A stretch of DNA of 64,000 nt from Synchiropus splendidus. Taxonomy: Eukaryota > Chordata > Actinopteri > Syngnathiformes > Callionymidae. The stretch covers positions 372,001-436,000 of the forward strand of contig NW_026527055.1 of the NCBI RefSeq assembly GCF_027744825.2, read 5' to 3'. Below are positions 9,569-22,564 of this stretch, one piece after another. The notes beneath the pieces are model-generated. The model was given only the letters and a program-made list of their open reading frames with translations. It was not told where the DNA came from and did not search any database. Numbering within the stretch: the stretch's first letter is position 1; the number at the start of each line of letters is the position of its first letter. The translations under genes were made by a program, and so were the position numbers.

Positions 9569-12036
9569 GCATTGTGCCATAACTTTTCGGGGAAGCTTCA
9601 GAACATGAAATTTTAACCTCCCACTATAGCAGAAATGGTCTTTCTAGTAGTTGCACATCAAATCTAAACTGTCTGAAGTGTTTTTCCAAAGTTATTAACA
9701 CTTTTATGTTTGGCGTTCCGAAACCCACCTTATCTCAGGCTGAAAAGCGTTTTTGTGCATTGTGCCATAACTTTTCAGGGAAGCTTCAGAACATGAAATT
9801 TTAACCTCCCACTATAGCAGAAAGGGTCTTTCTAGTAGTTGCACATCAAATCTAAACTGTCTGAAGTGTTTTTCCAAAGTTATCAACACTTTTATGTTTG
9901 GCGTTCCGAAACCCACCTTATCTCAGGCTGAAAAGCGTTTTTACGCATTGTGCCATAACTTTTCAGGGAAGCTTCAGAACATGAAATTTTAACCTCCCAC
10001 TATAGCAGAAAGGGTCTTTCTAGTAGGTGCACATCAAATCTAAGCTGTCTGAAGTGTTTTTCGAAAGTTATCAACACTTTTATGTTTGGCGTTCCGAAAC
10101 CCACCTTATCTCAGGCTGAAAAGCGTTTTTGTGCATTGTGCCATAACTTTTCAGGGAAGCTTCAGAACATGAAATTTTAACCTCCCACTATAGCAGAAAG
10201 GGTCTTTCTAGTAGTTGCACATCAAATCTAAGCTGTCTGAAGTGTTTTTCAAAAGTTATCAACACTTTTATGTTTGGCGTTCCGAAACCCACCTTATCTC
10301 AGGCTGAAAAGCGTTTTTGTGCATTGTGCCATAACTTTTCAGGGAAGCTTCAGAACATGAAATTTTAACCTCCCACTATAGCAGAAAGGGTCTTTCTAGT
10401 AGTTGCACATCTAATCTAAACTGTCTGAAGTGTTTTTCCAAAGTTATCAACACTTTTATGTTTGGCGTTCCGAAACCCACCTTATCTCAGGCTGAAAAGC
10501 GTTTTTACGCATTGTGCCATAACTTTTCAGGGAAGCTTCAGAACATGAAATTTTAACCTCCCACTATAGCAGAAAGGGTCTTTCTAGTAGGTGCACATCA
10601 AATCTAAGCTCTCTGAAGTGTTTTACGAAAGTTATCAACACTTTTATGTTTGGCGTTCCGAAACCCACCTTATCTCAGGCTGAAAAGCGTTTTTGTGCAT
10701 TGTGCCATAACTTTTCAGGAAAGCTTCAGAACATGAAATTTTAACCTCCCACTATAGCAGAAAGGGTCTTTCTAGTAGTTGCACATCAAATCTAAACTGT
10801 CTGAAGTGTTTTTCCAAAGTTATTAACACTTTTATGTTTGGCGTTCCGAAACCCACCTTATCTCAGGCTGAAAAGCGTTTTTGTGCATTGTGCCATAACT
10901 TTTCAGGGAAGCTTCAGAACATGAAATTTTAACCTCCCACTATAGCAGAAAGGGTCTTTCTAGTAGTTGCACATCAAATCTAAACTGTCTGAAGTGTTTT
11001 TCCAAAGTTATCAACACTTTTATGTTTGGCGTTCCGAAACCCACCTTATCTCAGGCTGAAAAGCGTTTTTACGCATTGTGCCATAACTTTTCAGGGAAGC
11101 TTCAGAACATGAAATTTTAACCTCCCACTATAGCAGAAAGGGTCTTTCTAGTAGGTGCACATCAAATCTAAGCTCTCTGAAGTGTTTTTCGAAAGTTATC
11201 AACACTTTTATGTTTGGCGTTCCGAATCCCACCTTATCTCAGGCTGAAAAGCGTTTTTGTGCATTGTGCCATAACTTTTCAGGAAAGCTTCAGAACATGA
11301 AATTTTAACCTCCCACTATAGCAGAAAGGGTCTTTCTAGTAGTTGCACATCAAATCTAAACTGTCTGAAGTGTTTTTCCAAAGTTATTAACACTTTTATG
11401 TTTGGCGTTCCGAAACCCACCTTATCTCAGGCTGAAAAGCGTTTTTGTGCATTGTGCCATAACTTTTCAGGGAAGCTTCAGAACATGAAATTTTAACCTC
11501 CCACTATAGCAGAAAGGGTCTTTCTAGTAGTTGCACATCAAATCTAAACTGTCTGAAGTGTTTTTCCAAAGTTATTAACACTTTTATGTTTGGCGTTCCG
11601 AAACCCACCTTATCTCAGGCTGAAAAGCGTTTTTGTGCATTGTGCCATAACTTTTCAGGGAAGCTTCAGAACATGAAATTTTAACCTCCCACTATCGCAG
11701 AAAGGGTCTTTCTAGTAGTTGCACATCAAATCTAAACTGTCTGAAGTGTTTTTCCAAAGTTATCAACACTTTTATGTTTGGCGTTCCGAAACCCACCTTT
11801 TCTCAGGCTGAAAAGCGTTTTTACGCATTGTGCCATAACTTTTCAGGGAAGCTTCAGAACATGAAATTTTAACCTCCCACTATAGCAGAAAGGGTCTTTC
11901 TAGTAGGTGCACATCAAATCTAAGCTGTCTGAAGTGTTTTTCGAAAGTTATCAACACTTTTATGCTTGGCGTTCCGAAACCCACCTTATCTCAGGCTGAA
12001 AAGCGTTTTTGTGCATTGTGCCATAACTTTTCAGGG

Positions 12037-12788
12037 AAGCTTCAGAACATGAAATTTTAACCTCCCACTATAGCAGAAAGGGTCTTTCTAGTAGTTGCAC
12101 ATCAAATCTAAGCTGTCTGAAGTGTTTTTCAAAAGTTATCAACACTTTTATGTTTGGCGTTCCGAAACCCACCTTATCTCAGGCTGAAAAGCGTTTTTGT
12201 GCATTGTGCAATAACTTTTCAGGAAAGCTTCAGAACATGAAATTTTAACCTCCCACTATAGCAGAAAGGGTCTTTCTAGTAGTTGCACATCAAATCTAAA
12301 CTGTCTGAAGTGTTTTTCCAAAGTTATCAACACTTTTATGTTTGGCGTTCCGAAACCCACCTTATCTCAGGCTGAAAAGCGTTTTTACGCATTGTGCCAT
12401 AACTTTTCAGGGAAGCTTCAGAACATGAAATTTTAACCTCCCACTATAGCAGAAAGGGTCTTTCTAGTAGTTGCACATCAAATCTAAGCTGTCTGAATTG
12501 TTTTTCAAAAGTTATCAACACTTTTATGTTTGGCGTTCCGAAACCCACCTTATCTCAGGCTGAAAAGCGTTTTTGTGCATTGTGCAATAACTTTTCAGGG
12601 AAGCTTCAGAACATGAAATTTTAACCTCCCACTATAGCAGAAAGGGTCTTTCTAGTAGTTGCACATCAAATCTAAACTGTCTGAAGTGTTTTTCCAAAGT
12701 TATCAACACTTTTATGTTTGGCGTTCCGAAACCCACCTTATCTCAGGCTGAAAAGCGTTTTTACGCATTGTGCCATAACTTTTCAGGG
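12037..12788 (+). repeat. Two-monomer D-B tandem duplication
   Basis: Adjacent D-B pairs at 12037 and 12413 share TGTGCAATAAC (C to A) in the D monomer, so 376 bp was duplicated. The second D has since gained GAATTG and ends GGG rather than GGA. Confidence 0.82.
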
Positions 12789-13164
12789 AAGCTTCAGAAC
12801 TTGAAATTTTAACCTCCCACTATAGCAGAAAGGGTCTTTCTAGTAGGTGCACATCAAATCTAAGCTCTCTGAAGTGTTTTTCGAAAGTTATCAACACTTT
12901 TATGTTTGGCGTTCCAAAACCCACCTTATCTCAGGCTGAAAAGCGTTTTTGTGCATTGTGCCATAACTTTTCAGGAAAGCTTCAGAACATGAAATTTTAA
13001 CCTCCCACTATAGCAGAAAGGGTCTTTCTAGTAGTTGCACATCAAATCTAAACTGTCTGAAGTGTTTTTCCAAAGTTATTAACACTTTTATGTTTGGCGT
13101 TCCGAAACCCACCTTATCTCAGGCTGAAAAGCGTTTTTGTGCATTGTGCCATAACTTTTCAGGG

Positions 13165-16100
13165 AAGCTTCAGAACATGAAATTTTAACCTCCCACTATA
13201 GCAGAAAGGGTCTTTCTAGTAGTTGCACATCAAATCTAAACTGTCTGAAGTGTTTTTCCAAAGTTATTAACACTTTTATGTTTGGCGTTCCGAAACCCAC
13301 CTTATCTCAGGCTGAAAAGCGTTTTTGTGCATTGTGCCATAACTTTTCAGGGAAGCTTCAGAACATGAAATTTTAACCTCCCACTATAGCAGAAAGGGTC
13401 TTTCTAGTAGTTGCACATCAAATCTAAACTGTCTGAAGTGTTTTTCCAAAGTTATCAACACTTTTATGTTTGGCGTTCCGAAACCCACCTTATCTCAGGC
13501 TGAAAAGCGTTTTTACGCATTGTGCCATAACTTTTCAGGGAAGCTTCAGAACATGAAATTTTAACCTCCCACTATAGCAGAAAGGGTCTTTCTAGTAGGT
13601 GCACATCAAATCTAAGCTGTCTGAAGTGTTTTTCGAAAGTTATCAACACTTTTATGTTTGGCGTTCCGAAACCCACCTTATCTCAGGCTGAAAAGCGTTT
13701 TTGTGCATTGTGCCATAACTTTTCAGGGAAGCTTCAGAACATGAAATTTTAACCTCCCACTATAGCAGAAAGGGTCTTTCTAGTAGTTGCACATCAAATC
13801 TAAGCTGTCTGAAGTGTTTTTCAAAAGTTATCAACACTTTTATGTTTGGCGTTCCGAAACCCACCTTATCTCAGGCTGAAAAGCGTTTTTGTGCATTGTG
13901 CCATAACTTTTCAGGAAAGCTTCAGAACATGAAATTTTAACCTCCCACTATAGCAGAAAGGGTCTTTCTAGTAGTTGCACATCAAATCTAAACTGTCTGA
14001 AGTGTTTTTCCAAAGTTATCAACACTTTTATGTTTGGCGTTCCGAAACCCACCTTATCTCAGGCTGAAAAGCGTTTTTACGCATTGTGCCATAACTTTTC
14101 AGGGAAGCTTCAGAACATGAAATTTTAACCTCCCACTATAGCAGAAAGGGTCTTTCTAGTAGGTGCACATCAAATCTAAGCTCTCTGAAGTGTTTTTCGA
14201 AAGTTATCAACACTTTTATGTTTGGCGTTCCGAAACCCACCTTATCTCAGGCTGAAAAGCGTTTTTGTGCATTGTGCCATAACTTTTCAGGGAAGCTTCA
14301 GAACATGAAATTTTAACCTCCCACTATAGCAGAAAGGGTCTTTCTAGTAGTTGCACATCAAATCTAAACTGTCTGAAGTGTTTTTCCAAAGTTATTAACA
14401 CTTTTATGTTTGGCGTTCCGAAACCCACCTTATCTCAGGCTGAAAAGCGTTTTTGTGCATTGTGCCATAACTTTTCAGGGAAGCTTCAGAACATGAAATT
14501 TTAACCTCCCACTATAGCAGAAAGGGTCTTTCTAGTAGTTGCACATCAAATCTAAACTGTCTGAAGTGTTTTTCCAAAGTTATCAACACTTTTATGTTTG
14601 GCGTTCCGAAACCCACCTTATTTCAGGCTGAAAAGCGTTTTTGTGCATTGTGCCATAACTTTTCAGGGAAGCTTCAGAACATGAAATTTTAACCTCCCAC
14701 TATAGCAGAAAGGGTCTTTCTAGTAGTTGCACATCAAATCTAAGCTGTCTGAAGTGTTTTTCAAAAGTTATCAACACTTTTATGTTTGGCGTTCCGAAAC
14801 CCACCTTATCTCAGGCTGAAAAGCGTTTTTGTGCATTGTGCCATAACTTTTCAGGAAAGCTTCAGAACATGAAATTTTAACCTCCCACTATAGCAGAAAG
14901 GGTCTTTCTAGTAGTTGCACATCAAATCTAAACTGTCTGAAGTGTTTTTCCAAAGTTATCAACACTTTTATGTTTGGCGTTCCGTAACCCACCTTATCTC
15001 AGGCTGAAAAGCGTTTTTACGCATTGTGCCATAACTTTTCAGGGAAGCTTCAGAACATGAAATTTTAACCTCCCACTATAGCAGAAAGGGTCTTTCTAGT
15101 AGGTGCACATCAAATCTAAGCTGTCTGAAGTGTTTTTCGAAAGTTATCAACACTTTTATGTTTGGCGTTCCGAAACCCACCTTATCTCAGGCTGAAAAGC
15201 GTTTTTGTGCATTGTGCCATAACTTTTCAGGGAAGCTTCAGAACATGAAATTTTAACCTTCCACTATAGCAGAAAGGGTCTTTCTAGTAGTTGCACATCA
15301 AATCTAAGCTGTCTGAAGTGTTTTTCAAAAGTTATCAACACTTTTATGTTTGGCGTTCCGAAACCCACCTTATCTCAGGCTGAAAAGCGTTTTTGTGCAT
15401 TGTGCCATAACTTTTCAGGAAAGCTTCAGAACATGAAATTTTAACCTCCCACTATAGCAGAAAGGGTCTTTCTAGTAGTTGCACATCAAATCTAAACTGT
15501 CTGAAGTGTTTTTCCAAAGTTATCAACACTTTTATGTTTGGCGTTCCGAAACCCACCTTATCTCAGGCTGAAAAGCGTTTTTACGCATTGTGCCATAACT
15601 TTTCAGGGAAGCTTCAGAACATGAAATTTTAATTTCCCACTATAGCAGAAAGGGTCTTTCTAGTAGTTGCACATCAAATCTAAGCTCTCTGAAGTGTTTT
15701 TCGAAAGTTATCAACACTTTTATGTTTGGCGTTCCGAAACCCACCTTATCTCAGGCTGAAAAGCGTTTTTGTGCATTGTGCCATAACTTTTCAGGGAAGC
15801 TTCAGAACATGAAATTTTAACCTCCCACTATAGCAGAAAGGGTCTTTCTAGTAGTTGCACATCAAATCTAAACTGTCTGAAGTGTTTTTCCAAAGTTATT
15901 AACACTTTTATGTTTAGCGTTCCGAAACCCACCTTATCTCAGGCTGAAAAGCGTTTTTGTGCATTGTGCCATAACTTTTCAGGGAAGCTTCAGAACATGA
16001 AATTTTAACCTCCCACTATAGCAGAAAGGGTCTTTCTAGTAGTTGCACATCAAATCTAAACTGTCTGAAGTGTTTTTCCAAAGTTATCAACACTTTTATG

Positions 16101-19100
16101 TTTGGCGTTCCGAAACCCACCTTATCTCAGGCTGAAAAGCGTTTTTGTGCATTGTGCCATAACTTTTCAGGGAAGCTTCAGAACATGAAATTTTAACCTC
16201 CCACTATAGCAGAAAGGGTCTTTCTAGTAGTTGCACATCAAATCTAAGCTGTCTGAAGTGTTTTTCAAAAGTTATCAACACTTTTATGTTTGGCGTTCCG
16301 AAACCCACCTTATCTCAGGCTGAAAAGCGTTTTTGTGCATTGTGCCATAACTTTTCAGGAAAGCTTCAGAACATGAAATTTTAACCTCCCACTATAGCAG
16401 AAAGGGTCTTTCTAGTAGTTGCTCATCAAATCTAAACTGTCTGAAGTGTTTTTCCAAAGTTATCAACACTTTTATGTTTGGCGTTCCGAAACCCACCTTA
16501 TCTCAGGCTGAAAAGCGTTTTTACGCATTGTGCCATAACTTTTCAGGGAAGCTTCAGAACATGAAATTTTAACCTCCCACTATAGCAGAAAGGGTCTTTC
16601 TAGTAGTTGCACATCAAATCTAAACTGTCTGAAGTGTTTTTCCAAAGTTATCAACACTTTTATGTTTGGCGTTCCGAAACCCACCTTATCTCAGGCTGAA
16701 AAGCGTTTTTGTGCATTGTGCCATAACTTTTCAGGAAAGCTTCAGAACATGAAATTTTAACCTCCCACTATAGCAAAAAGGGTCTTTCTAGTAGGTGCAC
16801 ATCAAATCTAAGCTGTCTGAAGTGTTTTTCGAAAGTTATCAACACTTTTATGTTTGGCGTTCCGAAACCCACCTTATCTCAGGCTGAAAAGCGTTTTTGT
16901 GCATTGTGCCATAACTTTTCAGGGAAGCTTCAGAACATGAAATTTTAACCTTCCACTATAGCAGAAAGGGTCTTTCTAGTAGTTGCACATCAAATCTAAG
17001 CTGTCTGAAGTGTTTTTCAAAAGTTATCAACACTTTTATGTTTGGCGTTCCGAAACCCACCTTATCTCAGGCTGAAAAGCGTTTTTGTGCATTGTGCCAT
17101 AACTTTTCAGGAAAGCTTCAGAACATGAAATTTTAACCTCCCACTATAGCAGAAAGGGTCTTTCTAGTAGTTGCACATCAAATCTAAACTGTCTGAAGTG
17201 TTTTTCCAAAGTTATCAACACTTTTATGTTTGGCGTTCCGAAACCCACCTTATCTCAGGCTGAAAAGCGTTTTTACGCATTGTGCCATAACTTTTCAGGG
17301 AAGCTTCAGAACATGAAATTTTAACCTCCCACTATAGCAGAAAGGGTCTTTCTAGTAGGTGCACATCAAATCTAAGCTCTCTGAAGTGTTTTTCGAAAGT
17401 TATCAACACTTTTATGTTTGGCGTTCCGAAACCCACCTTATCTCAGGCTGAAAAGCGTTTTTGTGCATTGTGCCATAACTTTTCAGGGAAGCTTCAGAAC
17501 ATGAAATTTTAACCTCCCACTATAGCAGAAAGGGTCTTTCTAGTAGTTGCACATCAAATCTAAACTGTCTGAAGTGTTTTTCCAAAGTTATTAACACTTT
17601 TATGTTTGGCGTTCCGAAACCCACCTTATCTCAGGCTGAAAAGCGTTTTTGTGCATTGTGCCATAACTTTTCAGGGAAGCTTCAGAACATGAAATTTTAA
17701 CCTCCCACTATAGCAGAAAGGGTCTTTCTAGTAGTTGCACATCAAATCTAAACTGTCTGAAGTGTTTTTCCAAAGTTATTAACACTTTTATTTTTGGCGT
17801 TCCGAAACCCACCTTATCTCAGGCTGAAAAGCGTTTTTGTGCATTGTGCCATAACTTTTCAGGGAAGCTTCAGAACATGAAATTTTAACCTCCCACTATA
17901 GCAGAAAGGGTCTTTCTAGTAGTTGCACATCAAATCTAAGCTGTCTGAAGTGTTTTTCAAAAGTTATCAACACTTTTATGTTTGGCGTTCCGAAACCCAC
18001 CTTATCTCAGGCTGAAAAGCGTTTTTGTGCATTGTGCCATAACTTTTCAGGGAAGCTTCAGAACATGAAATTTTAACCTTCCACTATAGCAGAAAGGGTC
18101 TTTCTAGTAGTTGCACATCAAATCTAAGCTGTCTGAAGTGTTTTTCAAAAGTTATCAACACTTTTATGTTTGGCGTTCCGAAACCCACCTTATCTCAGGC
18201 TGAAAAGCGTTTTTGTGCATTGTGCCATAACTTTTCAGGGAAGCTTCAGAACATGAAATTTTAACCTCCCACTATAGCAGAAAGGGTCTTTCTAGTAGTT
18301 GCACATCAAATCTAAACTGTCTGAAGTGTTTTTCCAAAGTTATTAACACTTTTATTTTTGGCGTTCCGAAACCCACCTTATCTCAGGCTGAAAAGCGTTT
18401 TTGTGCATTGTGCCATAACTTTTCAGGGAAGCTTCAGAACATGAAATTTTAACCTCCCACTATAGCAGAAAGGGTCTTTCTAGTAGTTGCACATCAAATC
18501 TAAACTGTCTGAAGTGTTTTTCCAAAGTTATCAACACTTTTATGTTTGGCGTTCCGAAACCCACCTTATCTCAGGCTGAAAAGCGTTTTTGTGCATTGTG
18601 CCATAACTTTTCAGGGAAGCTTCAGAACATGAAATTTTAACCTCCCACTATAGCAGAAAGGGTCTTTCTAGTAGTTGCACATCAAATCTAAGCTGTCTGA
18701 AGTGTTTTTCAAAAGTTATCAACACTTTTATGTTTGGCGTTCCGAAACCCACCTTATCTCAGGCTGAAAAGCGTTTTTGTGCATTGTGCCATAACTTTTC
18801 AGGAAAGCTTCAGAACATGAAATTTTAACCTCCCACTATAGCAGAAAGGGTCTTTCTAGTAGTTGCACATCAAATCTAAACTGTCTGAAGTGTTTTTCCA
18901 AAGTTATCAACACTTTTATGTTTGGCGTTCCGAAACCCACCTTATCTCAGGCTGAAAAGCGTTTTTACGCATTGTGCCATAACTTTTCAGGGAAGCTTCA
19001 GAACATGAAATTTTAACCTCCCACTATAGCAGAAAGGGTCTTTCTAGTAGTTGCACATCAAATCTAAACTGTCTGAAGTGTTTTTCCAAAGTTATCAACA

Positions 19101-22100
19101 CTTTTATGTTTGGCGTTCCGAAACCCACCTTATCTCAGGCTGAAAAGCGTTTTTGTGCATTGTGCCATAACTTTTCAGGGAAGCTTCAGAACATGAAATT
19201 TTAACCTCCCACTATAGCAGAAAGGGTCTTTCTAGTAGTTGCACATCAAATCTAAACTGTCTGAAGTGTTTTTCCAAAGTTATTAACACTGTTATGTTTG
19301 GCGTTCCGAAACCCACCTTATCTCAGGCTGAAAAGCGTTTTTGTGCATTGTGCCATAACTTTTCAGGGAAGCTTCAGAACATGAAATTTTAACCTCCCAC
19401 TATAGCAGAAAGGGTCTTTCTAGTAGTTGCACATCAAATCTAAACTGTCTGAAGTGTTTTTCCAAAGTTATCAACACTTTTATGTTTGGCGTTCCGAAAC
19501 CCACCTTATCTCAGGCTGAAAAGCGTTTTTGTGCATTGTGCCATAACTTTTCAGGGAAGCTTCAGAACATGAAATTTTAACCTCCCACTATAGCAGAAAG
19601 GGTCTTTCTAGTAGTTGCACATCAAATCTAAGCTGTCTGAAGTGTTTTTCAAAAGTTATCAACACTTTTATGTTTGGCGTTCCGAAACCCACCTTATCTC
19701 AGGCTGAAAAGCGTTTTTGTGCATTGTGCCATAACTTTTCAGGAAAGCTTCAGAACATGAAATTTTAACCTCCCACTATAGCAGAAAGGGTCTTTCTAGT
19801 AGTTGCACATCAAATCTAAGCTGTCTGAAGTGTTTTTCCAAAGTTATCAACACTTTTATGTTTGGCGTTCCGAAACCCACCTTATCTCAGGCTGAAAAGC
19901 GTTTTTACGCATTGTGCCATAACTTTTCAGGGAAGCTTCAGAACATGAAATTTTAACCTCCCACTATAGCAGAAAGGGTCTTTCTAGTAGGTGCACATCA
20001 AATCTAAGCTGTCTGAAGTGTTTTTCGAAAGTTATCAACACTTTTATGTTTGGCGTTCCGAAACCCACCTTATCTCAGGCTGAAAAGCGTTTTTGTGCAT
20101 TGTGCCATAACTTTTCAGGGAAGCTTCAGAACATGAAATTTTAACCTCCCACTATAGCAGAAAGGGTCTTTCTAGTAGTTGCACATCAAATCTAAACTGT
20201 CTGAAGTGTTTTTCAAAAGTTATCAACACTTTTATGTTTGGCGTTCCGAAACCCACCTTATCTCAGGCTGAAAAGCGTTTTTACGCATTGTGCCATAACT
20301 TTTCAGGGAAGCTTCAGAACATGAAATTTTAACCTCCCACTATAGCAGAAAGGGTCTTTCTAGTAGGTGCACATCAAATCTAAGCTGTCTGAAGTGTTTT
20401 TCGAAAGTTATCAACACTTTTATGTTTGGCGTTCCGAAACCCACCTTATCTCAGGCTGAAAAGCGTTTTTGTGCATTGTGCCATAACTTTTCAGGGAAGC
20501 TTCAGAACATGAAATTTTAACCTCCCACTATAGCAGAAAGGGTCTTTCTAGTAGTTGCACATCAAATCTAAACTGTCTGAAGTGTTTTTCCAAAGTTATT
20601 AACACTTTTATGTTTGGCGTTCCGAAACCCACCTTATCTCAGGCTGAAAAGCGTTTTTGTGCATTGTGCCATAACTTTTCAGGGAAGCTTCAGAACATGA
20701 AATTTTAACCTCCCACTATAGCAGAAAGGGTCTTTCTAGTAGTTGCACATCAAATCTAAACTGTCTGAAGTGTTTTTCCAAAGTTATTAACACTTTTATG
20801 TTTGGCGTTCCGAAACCCACCTTATCTCAGGCTGAAAAGCGTTTTTGTGCATTGTGCCATAACTTTTCAGGGAAGCTTCAGAACATGAAATTTTAACCTC
20901 CCACTATAGCAGAAAGGGTCTTTCTAGTAGTTGCACATCAAATCTAAACTGTCTGAAGTGTTTTTCCAAAGATATCAACACTTTTATGTTTGGCGTTCCG
21001 AAACCCACCTTATCTCAGGCTGAAAAGCGTTTTTACGCATTGTGCCATAACTTTTCAGGGAAGCTTCAGAACATGAAATTTTAACCTCCCACTATAGCAG
21101 AAAGCGTCTTTCTAGTAGGTGCACATCAAATCTAAGCTGTCTGAAGTGTTTTTCGAAAGTTATCAAGACTTTTATGTTTGGCGTTCCGAAACCCACCTTA
21201 TCTCAGGCTGAAAAGCGTTTTTGTGCATTGTGCCATAACTTTTCAGGGAAGCTTCAGAACATGAAATTTTAACCTCCCACTATAGCAGAAAGGGTCTTTC
21301 TAGTAGTTGCACATCAAATCTAAGCTGTCTGAAGTGTTTTTCAAAAGTTATCAACACTTTTATGTTTGGCGTTCCGAAACCCACCTTATCTCAGGCTGAA
21401 AAGCGTTTTTGTGCATTGTGCCATAACTTTTCAGGAAAGCTTCAGAACATGAAATTTTAACCTCCCACTATAGCAGAAAGGGTCTTTCTAGTAGTTGCAC
21501 ATCAAATCTAAACTGTCTGAAGTGTTTTTCCAAAGTTATCAACACTTTTATGTTTGGCGTTCCGAAACCCACCTTATCTCAGGCTGAAAAGCGTTTTTAC
21601 GCATTGTGCCATAACTTTTCAGGGAAGCTTCAGATCATGAAATTTTAACCTCCCACTATAGCAGAAAGGGTCTTTCTAGTAGGTGCACATCAAATCTAAG
21701 CTCTCTGAAGTGTTTTTCGAAAGTTATCAACACTTTTATGTTTGGCGTTCCGAAACCCACCTTATCTCAGGCTGAAAAGCGTTTTTGTGCATTGTGCCAT
21801 AACTTTTCAGGAAAGCTTCAGAACATGAAATTTTAACCTCCCACTATAGCAGAAAGGGTCTTTCTAGTAGTTGCACATCAAATCTAAACTGTCTGAAGTG
21901 TTTTTCCAAAGTTATTAACACTTTTATGTTTGGCGTTCCGAAACCCACCTTATCTCAGGCTGAAAAGCGTTTTTGTGCATTGTGCCATAACTTTTCAGGG
22001 AAGCTTCAGAACATGAAATTTTAACCTCCCACTATAGCAGAAAGGGTCTTTCTAGTAGTTGCACATCAAATCTAAACTGTCTGAAGTGTTTTTCCAAAGT

Positions 22101-22564
22101 TATCAACACTTTTATGTTTGGCGTTCCGAAACCCACCTTATCTCAGGCTGAAAAGCGTTTTTACGCATTGTGCCATAACTTTTCAGGGAAGCTTCAGAAC
22201 ATGAAATTTTAACCTCCCACTATAGCAGAAAGGGTCTTTCTAGTAGTTGCACATCAAATCTAAACTGTCTGAAGTGTTTTTCCAAAGTTATTAACACTTT
22301 TATGTTTGGCGTTCCGAAACCCACCTTATCTCAGGCTGAAAAGCGTTTTTGTGCATTGTGCCATAACTTTTCAGGGAAGCTTCAGAACATGAAATTTTAA
22401 CCTCCCACTATAGCAGAAAGGGTCTTTCTAGTAGTTGCACATCAAATCTAAACTGTCTGAAGTGTTTTTCCAAAGTTATCAACACTTTTATGTTTGGCGT
22501 TCCGAAACCCACCTTATCTCAGGCTGAAAAGCGTTTTTGTGCATTGTGCCATAACTTTTCAGGA
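13165..22564 (+). repeat. Array block 3, monomers 71-120
   Basis: Monomer order: A-B-C1-D-B-C2-A-E-D-B-C1-D-B-C2v-A-E-D-B-E-C1-D-B-C2-A-A-D-D-A-E-D-B-E-A-E-D-Bv-C1-x-C1-A-A-B-C1-D-B-C2-A-B-A-E (x = mosaic monomer). The A-E-D-B and A-A-B-C1-D-B-C2 words dominate. Three D monomers share the rare CCTTCC change (15233, 16925, 18053). No gene is present. Confidence 0.88.
19745..20308 (+). repeat. Mosaic monomers around 19745-20308
   Basis: The monomer at 19745 joins D/F-type G76 to the C95 and AC163-164 of type B. The monomer at 20121 joins A76 to D-type A95 and B-type AC, and sits between two C1 monomers. Such mixes are expected from crossover or gene conversion within a monomer. Confidence 0.78.

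Larger units (their letters stand above)
7150..13164 (+). repeat. Array block 2, monomers 39-70
   Basis: Monomer order: A'-A-B-C1-F-B-C2-A-B-B-Dv-C2v-A-A-B-C1-D-B-C2-A-B-C2-A-A-B-C1-D-B-D-B-C2-A. The first seven monomers repeat the start of block 1. Monomers 48-52 (8842-9780) carry an above-average number of private changes, including a 1 bp deletion. Monomers 65-68 are a two-monomer D-B duplication. No gene is present. Confidence 0.9.
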
